A stretch of 64,000 nt of DNA from Glycomyces xiaoerkulensis (GTDB taxonomy: Bacteria > Actinomycetota > Actinomycetes > Mycobacteriales > Micromonosporaceae): the NCBI RefSeq assembly GCF_002798405.1, contig NZ_PGGV01000004.1, positions 62,001-126,000 of the forward strand, given 5' to 3'. Shown piece by piece: positions 7,168-15,792 of the stretch. The position numbers and the translations under genes were made by a program. The notes under the pieces are model-generated. The model saw only the letters and a program-made list of their open reading frames with translations, ran no database searches and was not told the DNA's origin. How positions within the stretch are numbered: position 1 is the stretch's first letter; each line of letters begins with the position of its first letter.

Positions 7168-9567
7168 ATGGCGGGCAAACGACTGGTGACACTGGGACAT
7201 CGCGGTGAAAGGGACGTCGTGAGCGCCGCCGGCGTCGAGGTCCTCGCCGAGTATCCCGACTCGATGCTGGTGCGCTGCACCGACGAACAGGCGCGGGCAC
7301 TGGACGAGCGGGGCGTGGAGTCCACTCCGCTGGCCGAGTCGCCGGTCCAGATCTCCGGCGCGCGGTTCCCCTTCGCCGAGGCCCTGCGGGCCCAGGAGCG
7401 GGTCACGGTCCGGCCGGCGCCCGGCCGGACCGCCTACTACCTGGCCAAGCTGGTGGGACCGCCGACTCCGGAGTGGCTGGCCGAGCTGCGGGAGGCCGGG
7501 GCGGTCGTCCACGGCAACCTCCAGGGATTCACCCTGCTGATCGGTCTCCTGCCCGAACGGGTCGCCGCCGTCGAGTCCGAGCCCTGGATCGAGCACGTCA
7601 CCCCGTACCGGCCGGCCATGAAGGTCTCGCCGAAGATCCGGCGCGTCGGACGCGAACTGGACGCCGCCTCGCTCGCCGACCGTCCGGTCGGCCGGTCCGA
7701 GGGCGAGGAGCCGGAGCTGGTCGAGATCTCGCTGTTCCCGGGGGAGAGCGACGACGAGGTCGCCGACTACATCGAGGGCGCCGACGGCACCGTCATGACC
7801 CGCATGCCCGGCACACTGGTCGCCAGCCTCCCCCGGCGGGCCATCGCCGATCTGGCCGATCTGCAGGGCGTCCAGGCGATACTGCCGTTCGCCTATTCCC
7901 AGATGGACAATGACAGGGCGCGGGCGATCATCCGGGTGCCCGAGGGCCACGCCTTCGACGGCCGGGGCCTCACCGGCGCCGGCCAGGTCGTCGGCGTCGC
8001 CGACTCCGGGCTGGACACCGGCGAGGCCGAATCGGTCCACCCCGACCTGAACGGCCGCGTCGCCGGGCTGGTGAGCTGGCCGGTGCGGAAGGTCCTGGCG
8101 CCCTATACGAACGACCCGCCGGGTCACGACGACGGCCCGGCCGACGTGCGGTCCGGGCACGGCACCCACGTGACCGGCTCGGTGGCCGGGGACGGATCGG
8201 CCGCCGCCGAGGCCGGAGGCCCCGAGCCCGCGGGGGTGGCCAAGGAGGCCGGGGTCTACTTCCAGGCCATCGGGCAGCACGTCGACTGGAAGTCCGAAGA
8301 GGAGCTCGAGGCCGAGGGCCTGCGCCCGTTCCAGCGGCCGTGGCCGCCACCGGCGTACAGCCTCTACGGAATCCCGCACGACATCGCCGAACTGTTCGCC
8401 CAGGCATACGATGCCGGCGCGCGGGTCCACACCAACTCCTGGGGCGCGGCCGTCGACGGCGTGTACAACCAGAACTCGCGCGCGGTCGACGACTTCATGT
8501 GGCGCCACCCGGACATGCTGATCCTGTTCGCGGCCGGGAACGCCGGCGTCGACGCGGACGCCGACGGCATGATCGACCCCGACTCGATCGGCGCGCCCGG
8601 TACGGCCAGGAACTGCCTGACGGTGGGCGCCGGCGAGAACGACCGGCCCGCCGCGTCCGACCCGCCTCCGGGTGTCGACCGGCACTGGAAGGACCTGCGC
8701 TGGCCGAAGCTGGCCGACGCCGGGCACGTCTCCGACGACCCCGACGGCATGGCGGCCTTCTCCTCGCGCGGGCCGACCGACGACCGGCGCGTCAAGCCCG
8801 ACCTGGTGGCTCCGGGCACCAACGTGCTCTCGCTGCTGTCCTCGGTCTTCCCCGAGGACGAGGATCCGCTGTGGGGCAGGCTCCCCGAGGGGCACGCGCT
8901 CCGGTCGCGCTACTGCTGGAGCGGCGGCACCAGCATGTCGACGCCGCTGGCGGCCGGGGCCGCCGCCCTGGTGCGCCAGTACCTGCTCGAAGCCGACGCG
9001 GCCCGGCCGTCGGCGGCGCTGGTCAAGGCCCTGATGGTCAACGGTGCGGTCCCGATGGCCGGCCAGTTCCCCGGCGAGGTCCCCGAGGGCGTGAACTTCG
9101 TGAGCGGTTTCGGCAGAGTGGACGTGACCGCCTCGATCACTCCGGAGCCGCGGCGGCGCATCCTGTTCGCCGACGGCCGCGACGCGGCCGTGTCGACCGG
9201 GCAGGTCCGCTCGTACCGGGTCGCCGCCGAGGCCGGCCGGCCCCTGAAGGTCACGCTCGCTTGGACGGACGCGCCGTCCCAAGTGGGCGCGGACGGGCTC
9301 GAGAACCGGCTGTATCTGCGGGTGCGGACCCCGAGCGGTGCGGTCCTGGACGGCGACCTGCAGGCTTTCCCCGAGCCGGTCAACAATGTCCAGCAGGTCG
9401 TGATCGAAGCGCCTGGCGAGGGCGAGTACACCGTGCGGGTGCACGGGGTCTCGGTGGGCCGCCACTCCCCCGGCGCCGGGGAGGACGCCGTCGCGCGGCA
9501 GGAGTTCGCGGTCGTGCTCGCGAACGCGACCGCCGGGGCCGAATCGGGACTGCGGGGAGTGGAGTAG
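7168..9567 (+). CDS. S8 family serine peptidase, KP-43-like subtilase
   Basis: 799 residues. The catalytic triad is Asp279 (GVADSGLD), His331 (GHGTHV) and Ser589 (GGTSMSTP), with the oxyanion Asn458 (AAGNAG). The C-terminal about 130 residues (LKVTLAWTDAP, NNVQQVVIEAP, YTVRVHGV) match the jelly-roll domain of KP-43-type oxidatively stable proteases. Before the catalytic domain are three segments (about 5-60, 88-150 and 183-247) that each look like a subtilase propeptide module. The start is set by GGAGAG before ATG. No signal peptide is visible, which is odd for a subtilase. It may act in the cytoplasm or leave by a non-classical route. Confidence 0.88.
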   Translation: MAGKRLVTLGHRGERDVVSAAGVEVLAEYPDSMLVRCTDEQARALDERGVESTPLAESPVQISGARFPFAEALRAQERVTVRPAPGRTAYYLAKLVGPPTPEWLAELREAGAVVHGNLQGFTLLIGLLPERVAAVESEPWIEHVTPYRPAMKVSPKIRRVGRELDAASLADRPVGRSEGEEPELVEISLFPGESDDEVADYIEGADGTVMTRMPGTLVASLPRRAIADLADLQGVQAILPFAYSQMDNDRARAIIRVPEGHAFDGRGLTGAGQVVGVADSGLDTGEAESVHPDLNGRVAGLVSWPVRKVLAPYTNDPPGHDDGPADVRSGHGTHVTGSVAGDGSAAAEAGGPEPAGVAKEAGVYFQAIGQHVDWKSEEELEAEGLRPFQRPWPPPAYSLYGIPHDIAELFAQAYDAGARVHTNSWGAAVDGVYNQNSRAVDDFMWRHPDMLILFAAGNAGVDADADGMIDPDSIGAPGTARNCLTVGAGENDRPAASDPPPGVDRHWKDLRWPKLADAGHVSDDPDGMAAFSSRGPTDDRRVKPDLVAPGTNVLSLLSSVFPEDEDPLWGRLPEGHALRSRYCWSGGTSMSTPLAAGAAALVRQYLLEADAARPSAALVKALMVNGAVPMAGQFPGEVPEGVNFVSGFGRVDVTASITPEPRRRILFADGRDAAVSTGQVRSYRVAAEAGRPLKVTLAWTDAPSQVGADGLENRLYLRVRTPSGAVLDGDLQAFPEPVNNVQQVVIEAPGEGEYTVRVHGVSVGRHSPGAGEDAVARQEFAVVLANATAGAESGLRGVE

Positions 9568-9581
9568 GCGGAGATCGCAAA

Positions 9582-9612
9582 CCGGGGTCCCCGCCCACGG
9601 CGGGGGCCCCGG
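9582..9612. terminator. Bidirectional terminator hairpin between convergent genes
   Basis: 14-nt arms at 9582-9595 and 9599-9612, with 13 of 14 pairs and a 3-nt loop, lie between the convergent subtilase and DoxX genes. No T-run follows, as is common in high-GC actinobacteria. Confidence 0.75.
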
Positions 9613-9620
9613 CACTGCCT

Positions 9621-10172
9621 CTAGCGCAGGATCGGAAGGCGCTGGACCAGTGCCAGCTCCTTCCACCGGGCGCCGAGGCCCCAGGTGTCGCCTGCCTGGG
9701 CTATCGCCAGCGCGATCATCGCGATGGCGTAGAAGAGGTGGACGTCCACGACGGGGTTCTGCTCCAGCGGCAGCATCGAGGCCCACATGGAGACCATGAG
9801 GAGCACGCCGCCGGTCGCGGCCAGGCGCAGCGCGATGCCGAGGGTGAGGGCGATGCCGAGGCCCGCCATGCCGCCCATGAACATCCAGTCGGCCCACACC
9901 TCACCGGACATGCCCTGGAAGAGGTCGCCGAACGTTCCCTGGCGGCTGGCGAGGAACCCGGTGGTGGGACTGGCGCCTTCGATCCAGCCCTGGCCTGCGG
10001 GGGTGGCGAATCCGAGGCCGAAGGTCTTGTCGAGGAACGCCCACAGGAAGACCCAGCCCAGGACGATGCGGACGGCCGCCAAGGCGCGGGCGACGCCGGC
10101 GGAAGTGCCGCCCGCGGGCGTGCCGCGGGCCTCGGTGTGGGTGGTCGTCGAGGTTTTGGTAGCCATATGCAA
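9621..10172 (-). CDS. DoxX-family integral membrane protein
   Basis: 183 residues. About four transmembrane helices follow a hydrophilic Thr-rich N-terminus. The first helix (ARALAAVRIVLGWVFLWAFLD) with the following KTFGLGF is typical of the DoxX/thiosulfate-quinone oxidoreductase DoxD-like superfamily. A large extracytoplasmic loop (about 57-85) is followed by helices at about 90-115, 118-135 and 140-160. The molecular role in actinobacteria is poorly defined, with respiratory-chain or thiol-redox association suggested. The start follows GAGGGGA; an in-frame ATG two codons later is possible. The promoter carries a CebR-like box, so expression may follow cellobiose availability. Confidence 0.8.
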   Translation of the reverse strand: MHMATKTSTTTHTEARGTPAGGTSAGVARALAAVRIVLGWVFLWAFLDKTFGLGFATPAGQGWIEGASPTTGFLASRQGTFGDLFQGMSGEVWADWMFMGGMAGLGIALTLGIALRLAATGGVLLMVSMWASMLPLEQNPVVDVHLFYAIAMIALAIAQAGDTWGLGARWKELALVQRLPILR

Positions 10173-10258
10173 TCCCCTCAGGATTCAGGACGACGGCGGT
10201 GAGGGGCGGGCGGCACCCCTGCGTGCCGCCGTGCCTAGGGTTGGCCGACGTCGAATGA

Positions 10259-10272
10259 TTGGAGCGCTCCCA
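10259..10272 (-). promoter_or_regulatory. CebR-like operator at the DoxX transcription start
   Basis: On the plus strand, TTGGAGCGCTCCCA matches the known actinomycete CebR/CelR operator TGGGAGCGCTCCCA at 13 of 14 positions. It directly adjoins the -10 element of the minus-strand promoter, where a repressor would block initiation. Motif match is seen; binding is inferred. Confidence 0.6.
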
Positions 10273-10300
10273 TATTAACATAGATGTATGTCAATATCAA
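10272..10300 (-). promoter_or_regulatory. Promoter of the DoxX gene with embedded inverted repeat
   Basis: On the minus strand, TTGATA (10295-10300) and TAATAT (10272-10277) are separated by exactly 17 nt, one of the best sigma-70-type promoters here. Between them lies an imperfect palindrome at 10275-10294 (8-nt arms, 7 matching, 4-nt spacer). It may be a second operator in addition to the adjacent CebR-like box. Confidence 0.65.
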
Positions 10301-10382
10301 GGACTCTCCTTGCAAATGCCGCAAAAACACGGCTCCGATCCGTTCGACGGCGCGGGACCCTGGCCTCGAGCGGCGAAGGCGC

Positions 10383-10420
10383 TTAGACTTCGTCCAATGC
10401 TAATTCTATGTATGTAGATT
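10383..10420 (+). promoter_or_regulatory. Putative promoter and operator of the GH43 gene
   Basis: TTAGAC (10383-10388) and TATGTA (10407-10412) are 18 nt apart. The -10 lies within an imperfect inverted repeat (AATTCTA...TAGATTT) and shares the octamer ATGTATGT (10408-10415) with the DoxX promoter palindrome (10284-10291). The intervening 10301-10382 region shows nothing else. Confidence 0.45.
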
Positions 10421-10491
10421 TAGCGAGGGCGCCGGCGTGCCCCGGCGCGCCGCACGTGCCCGTGACCCTCACCTACGATAGGGAGCTCTAC

Positions 10492-11964
10492 ATGCGACCT
10501 CGAACCCGCCGGCGACTGCCCGGCCTGGCGGCCGCGGCGGCCCTGGCCCTCGCCGCCGTCTTCCTCTTCGGCCCGCCCGCCCAGGCCGCGGTCGACACCG
10601 ACACGTGGTACACCATCGAGTCCCGCCACTCCGGCCTGGTCCTCGACATCGAAGGCGCCTCGACCGATCCCGGCGCCGGGCTCATCCAATACAACGCCAC
10701 CGGCGCCGCCAACCAGCAGTTCCGCTTCATCGACGCCGGGGACGGCTACCACCGCATCCAGGCGAGGCACTCCGGCCACTCGCTCGACGTCTACGAATGG
10801 AACCCGGACAACGGCGCCGACATCGTCCAGTGGACGGACAACAACAACACCGTCCAGCAGTGGCAGGTGACCGAGAACGCCGAGGGCTACCACACCTTCG
10901 TCAACCGCTTCTCGGGCAAGGCCCTCGACGTGTGGAACCAGTCCACCGAGCCCGGTTCCCGCATCTCCCAGTACGACCCCACCGGCAGCACCAACCAGCA
11001 GTGGCGGCTGAACCCGGAGGGCGGCACCGGCGGCGACGACCCCTACGGCTACCTGTTCGCCTACATGCTCGGCGAGGGCAGCGCGGACGGAGAGCAGGTC
11101 TACTACGCCCTCAGCCGCGGCAACAACCCGCTCGCCTACGACGCGCTCAACGGCGGGCAGCCGGTCGCGGTCTCGGACGTCGGCGAGCAGGGCGCGCGCG
11201 ACCCGCACATCGTGCGGCACCCCGATACCGGCACCTTCTACATGATCGCCACCGACCTCAAGATCCACGGCGACGGCGACTGGGACCGCGCCTCCCGCCA
11301 CGGCAGCCGGTCGCTGGTGGTGTGGGAGTCGAGCGACCTGGTGAACTGGAGCTCCGCGCGGCTGGAGCAGGTCTCGCCCGAGTCGGCGGGCAACACCTGG
11401 GCGCCCGAGGCCTACTGGGACCCGTCGCAGAACGCCTTCGTCGTCTACTGGGCCTCGAAGCTGTACTCGACCGGGGACCACTCCGACGACACCTACCACC
11501 GGATGATGTACTCGACCACCACCGACTTCCGGAACTTCAGCCCGGCGCAGGTGTGGGTCGACAAGGGCTACTCCACCATCGACTCCACGATCGCCGAGGA
11601 CGGCGGGACGTACTACCGCTACACCAAGGACGAGCGCAGCGGCGGCTCGTGCGGCAAGTTCATCCTCTCGGAGTTCTCCTCGACGCTGACCGACACGGAC
11701 TGGAGCTTCCAGACCGAGTGCATCGGCTCCGGAACGATCGACCAGGGCGAGGGGCCGCTGGTGTTCAAGTCCAACACCGAGAACCGGTGGTACATGTTCA
11801 TCGACGAGTACGGCGGCGACGGGTACACCCCGTTCGAGACCACCGACCTCTCCGGCGGGCAGTGGTCGCCGGTGTCGAACTACAGCCTGCCGGGGCGCCC
11901 GCGCCACGGCACGGTCCTGCCGCTGACCGCCTCGCAGTACGAGACGATCCAGAACGCCTTCTAG
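10492..11964 (+). CDS. Secreted lectin-GH43 glycosidase
   Basis: 490 residues. A signal peptide (Arg-rich start, hydrophobic core, cleavage near AQA, residue 32) is followed by a ricin-type beta-trefoil lectin/CBM13 domain (about 35-180) with repeated QQF/QQW motifs. A GH43 five-bladed propeller follows: ARDPHIVRHPDTGTFYMIATD holds the catalytic-base Asp, and NTWAPEAYWD is the conserved general region. GH43 enzymes hydrolyse arabinans or xylans with inversion. The activity is probably arabinanase, arabinofuranosidase or xylosidase. ATG 10492 is chosen for AGGGAG upstream and because the signal peptide begins there. It complements the cytoplasmic GH51 enzyme. Confidence 0.9.
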   Translation: MRPRTRRRLPGLAAAAALALAAVFLFGPPAQAAVDTDTWYTIESRHSGLVLDIEGASTDPGAGLIQYNATGAANQQFRFIDAGDGYHRIQARHSGHSLDVYEWNPDNGADIVQWTDNNNTVQQWQVTENAEGYHTFVNRFSGKALDVWNQSTEPGSRISQYDPTGSTNQQWRLNPEGGTGGDDPYGYLFAYMLGEGSADGEQVYYALSRGNNPLAYDALNGGQPVAVSDVGEQGARDPHIVRHPDTGTFYMIATDLKIHGDGDWDRASRHGSRSLVVWESSDLVNWSSARLEQVSPESAGNTWAPEAYWDPSQNAFVVYWASKLYSTGDHSDDTYHRMMYSTTTDFRNFSPAQVWVDKGYSTIDSTIAEDGGTYYRYTKDERSGGSCGKFILSEFSSTLTDTDWSFQTECIGSGTIDQGEGPLVFKSNTENRWYMFIDEYGGDGYTPFETTDLSGGQWSPVSNYSLPGRPRHGTVLPLTASQYETIQNAF

Positions 11965-11983
11965 TCCTTCCTCTCTCGCACAA

Positions 11984-12023
11984 CGAAAGGCGGGGCGCCC
12001 CGGTCGGGGCGCCCCGCCTTTCG
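11984..12023. terminator. Strong bidirectional terminator
   Basis: Perfect 19-nt arms at 11984-12002 and 12005-12023 with AAAGG/CCTTT near the base lie between the convergent GH43 and gluconokinase genes. The 2-nt nominal loop would open in practice. Confidence 0.85.
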
Positions 12024-12031
12024 CCGTACCG

Positions 12032-12550
12032 TCAGGTGGCCGCGCGGCCCTGCAGTCCGAGGCGTTCGAGCACGTGCGCGATGATCTCCTCCGGCTCGGC
12101 GCCGACGTCGGCGGTGATGCCCGCCTCGCCGGACTCCAGGGGCTCGAGGTCGCCGAACTGGGAGTCGAGCAGGCGGGGCGGCATGAAGTGGCCGGAGCGG
12201 GCGCCGAGGCGCTCGGCGATGACCGCGCCGGCGCCGCTGAGATGCACGAACCGGACGGAGGCGTCCACGCCGCGGAGGAGGTCGCGATAGGACCGTTTCA
12301 GGGCCGAGCAGGTGACGACGGCGTTCTGGCCGGCGGCGGCGCGCTCGCCGATCCAGTCCCGGATGCTGCGCAGCCACGGGGCCCGGTCCTCGTCGTCGAG
12401 GGGCAGGCCCGATTCCATCTTGGCGATGTTGGCCGCCGGATGGAACCGGTCGCCTTCGGCCACGGGCCAGGCGAGCCGGGAGGCGAGGCCCTCGGCGACG
12501 GTGGTCTTGCCCGACCCCGAGACGCCCATCACGACCAGGCACATCGTCAT
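12032..12550 (-). CDS. gntK: Gluconokinase
   Basis: A 172-residue ATP-dependent kinase making 6-phospho-D-gluconate for the pentose phosphate pathway. The P-loop GVSGSGKTT (9-17) is followed by EGDRFHPAANIAKMESGLPLDDEDRAPWL, which is diagnostic of the GntK family, and by CSALKRSYRDLLR and HFMPPRLLDSQF. Length is normal. It lies downstream of the aceA-aceB operon but is separated from it by strong hairpins, so it is probably transcribed on its own. Gluconate could come from the extracytoplasmic sugar dehydrogenase encoded nearby, an inference from function only. Confidence 0.95.
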   Translation of the reverse strand: MTMCLVVMGVSGSGKTTVAEGLASRLAWPVAEGDRFHPAANIAKMESGLPLDDEDRAPWLRSIRDWIGERAAAGQNAVVTCSALKRSYRDLLRGVDASVRFVHLSGAGAVIAERLGARSGHFMPPRLLDSQFGDLEPLESGEAGITADVGAEPEEIIAHVLERLGLQGRAAT

Positions 12551-12601
12551 CGCCGACTCCTCTTCGCCGCCGCGGAACGGTTCCGCGTCGGAACGGTACC
12601 A

Positions 12602-12642
12602 CCGGTGCCGGTCGCGGCGGGTCGCGCCGCGACCGGCGCCGG
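12602..12642 (-). terminator. Terminator after aceB
   Basis: 18-nt arms (12602-12619 and 12625-12642; 17 of 18 paired) with a 5-nt loop lie between aceB and gntK. A smaller 7-bp hairpin at 12673-12690 sits nearer the aceB stop. Together they should end the aceA-aceB transcript. Confidence 0.7.
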
Positions 12643-12707
12643 TGCTCCCGGGGCGCCAGCGAACCGGGAGGGGCGGCCGCTGCCGGCCGCCGGGGAGGGG
12701 GCCGGCC

Positions 12708-14324
12708 TCAGCACAGGTAGCGGGCGTAGGCCGGCAGGGTCAGGAACGTCGGGTAGTCCTCGCCGAGGGCGCATTCGGTGAAGATGTCCAGCGCCTGGTC
12801 GAACCGGTCCCCTTCGAACCGCTCCATGCCGTCGAACTCCTCGCGCACGAGCTTGTCGAGCCGGTCGCGGGTGATCAGCCGCCCGTCGGCGGTGCAGGCC
12901 TCGCCGTGGATCCACTGCCAGATCTGGGATCGGGAGATCTCAGCGGTCGCGGCGTCCTCCATGAGGTTGTTGATGGCTGCGGCGCCGTTGCCGCGCAGCC
13001 AGGACTCGACGTAGCGGATGCCGACCTCGATGTTGTTGCGGATGCCGCGCTCGGTGATGTCGCCTTCGGTGGCGGCGACGTCCAGCAGGGCGCGGTCGTC
13101 GGGGACGACGTCCTCGCGGAGCCGTTCGATCTGGTTGGGGATGCCGCCGAACGCGTCGTCGAAGACCTCCATCGCCACCGGGACCAGGTCGGGGTGGGCC
13201 ACCCAGGAACCGTCGAACCCGTCGTCGGCCTCGCGGGTCTTGTCGGCCCGGACCTTCTCGAACGCGGCGGCGTTGGCCTCGGGGTCGCGCCGGTTGGGGA
13301 TGAACGCGGCCATGCCGCCGATGGCCGAGGCGCTGCGGCGGTGGCAGGTCCGCACCAGCAGCTCGGTGTAGGCGCGCATGAACGGCTGGGTCATGGTCAC
13401 CTGGTGCCGGTCGGGCAGGATGAACCGGGTGCCCCGCTCGCGGAAGTTCTTGATCACCGAGAAGATGTAGTCCCAGCGGCCGGCGTTCAGCCCCGCCGAG
13501 TGGTGCCGCAGCTCGAAGAGGATCTCCTCCATCTCGAAGGCCGCGGTGATGGTCTCGATGAGCACGGTGGCCCTGACAGTGCCCTGCGGGATGCCGAGCA
13601 TGTCCTGCGCGGCGACGAACACGTCGTTCCACAGGCGGGCCTCGAGGTACGATTCGAGCTTCGGCAGGTAGAAGTACGGGCCGCGCCCGAGTTCGAGCAG
13701 CCGGTGGGCGTTGTGGAAGAAGTACAGTCCGAAGTCGACCAGGCTGCCGCTCATGGGCACGCCGTCGACGGTCAGGTGCCGCTCGGCCAGGTGCCAGCCG
13801 CGGGGCCGCACGATGATCGTCGGCAGGTCGGTGAGGGTCTCGCCGGCGAGCCGGTAGACCTTGCCGGCGGCGTTGGTGAACTCGATCCGGTGCTCGATCG
13901 CGTCGATGAGGTTGGCCTGCGACCCGATCACGTTCGGCCAGCTCGGGGTGGAGGAGTCCTCCATGTCGGCCAGCCAGCACTTCGCGCCCGAGTTGAGCGC
14001 GTTGATGGTCATCTTCCGCTCGCACGGGCCGGTGATCTCGACCCGGCGGTCCTCCAGACCGGGCGCCGGCGCGGCGACCGACCAGGAGATGTCGTCCCGG
14101 ATCTCGGCGGTCTCGGCCATGAAGCGCGGGTCGTGGCCGTTGGCGATCTCGGTGCGGCGCTGCTGGCGCATCTGCAGCAGCTCCTGGCGGCGGCCGGCGA
14201 AGGCCCGGTGGAGCCGGGCCAGGAAGTCCAGGGCCTCGGGAGTCAGGATCTCGTCCTGGCGGTCGACGGCGGGCCCGGTGACGGTCACGGCCTCGCCCGT
14301 GCGGGCCTCGGTGGCGGAAATCAT
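12708..14324 (-). CDS. aceB: Malate synthase A
   Basis: 538 residues, the normal length for the A isoform. It condenses glyoxylate with acetyl-CoA to malate, the second glyoxylate-shunt step. Conserved family sequences include ITGPCERKMTINALNSGAKCWLADMEDSSTP, ETLTDLPTIIVRPRGWHL, VLIETITAAFEMEEILFELRHH and the tail RYLC. It begins 27 nt after aceA with AAGGAGAG upstream, so the two form an operon. It allows growth on acetate or fatty acids and ties into the acetate genes elsewhere in this window. Confidence 0.97.
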   Translation of the reverse strand: MISATEARTGEAVTVTGPAVDRQDEILTPEALDFLARLHRAFAGRRQELLQMRQQRRTEIANGHDPRFMAETAEIRDDISWSVAAPAPGLEDRRVEITGPCERKMTINALNSGAKCWLADMEDSSTPSWPNVIGSQANLIDAIEHRIEFTNAAGKVYRLAGETLTDLPTIIVRPRGWHLAERHLTVDGVPMSGSLVDFGLYFFHNAHRLLELGRGPYFYLPKLESYLEARLWNDVFVAAQDMLGIPQGTVRATVLIETITAAFEMEEILFELRHHSAGLNAGRWDYIFSVIKNFRERGTRFILPDRHQVTMTQPFMRAYTELLVRTCHRRSASAIGGMAAFIPNRRDPEANAAAFEKVRADKTREADDGFDGSWVAHPDLVPVAMEVFDDAFGGIPNQIERLREDVVPDDRALLDVAATEGDITERGIRNNIEVGIRYVESWLRGNGAAAINNLMEDAATAEISRSQIWQWIHGEACTADGRLITRDRLDKLVREEFDGMERFEGDRFDQALDIFTECALGEDYPTFLTLPAYARYLC

Positions 14325-14351
14325 CGGTCTCTCCTTGCTAAGTGGCGGATG

Positions 14352-15656
<1,305 letters not shown>

Positions 15657-15792
15657 CGTGTTCTCCCGTGATCGTGAGTGACGGCCTCGCGGCGGTCACT
15701 ACTTGCAGGTAACAGAATTCTTTCCTCGCGAGACCCCGGATGTAAGCCGAATCGACTGGAAAGATCAGCAGTTCTTCGCTCATAATGAAGAA
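15657..15792. promoter_or_regulatory. Divergent aceA/ramB control region
   Basis: On the plus strand CATAAT (15781-15786) lies exactly 6 nt before GTG 15793, giving a leaderless start for the regulator. GAATTCTTT at about 15715 and AAAGAATTT just after the GTG form an approximate distant inverted repeat. The latter is part of GTGGCAAAGAATTT, loosely similar to the RamB box. No clear -35/-10 pair for aceA was found. Confidence 0.5.

Noticed and set aside
10408-10491. An upstream ATG extending the GH43 protein by 28 residues
   Set aside because: It would bury the signal peptide and places the start in the promoter -10; ATG 10492 has a good ribosome-binding site.
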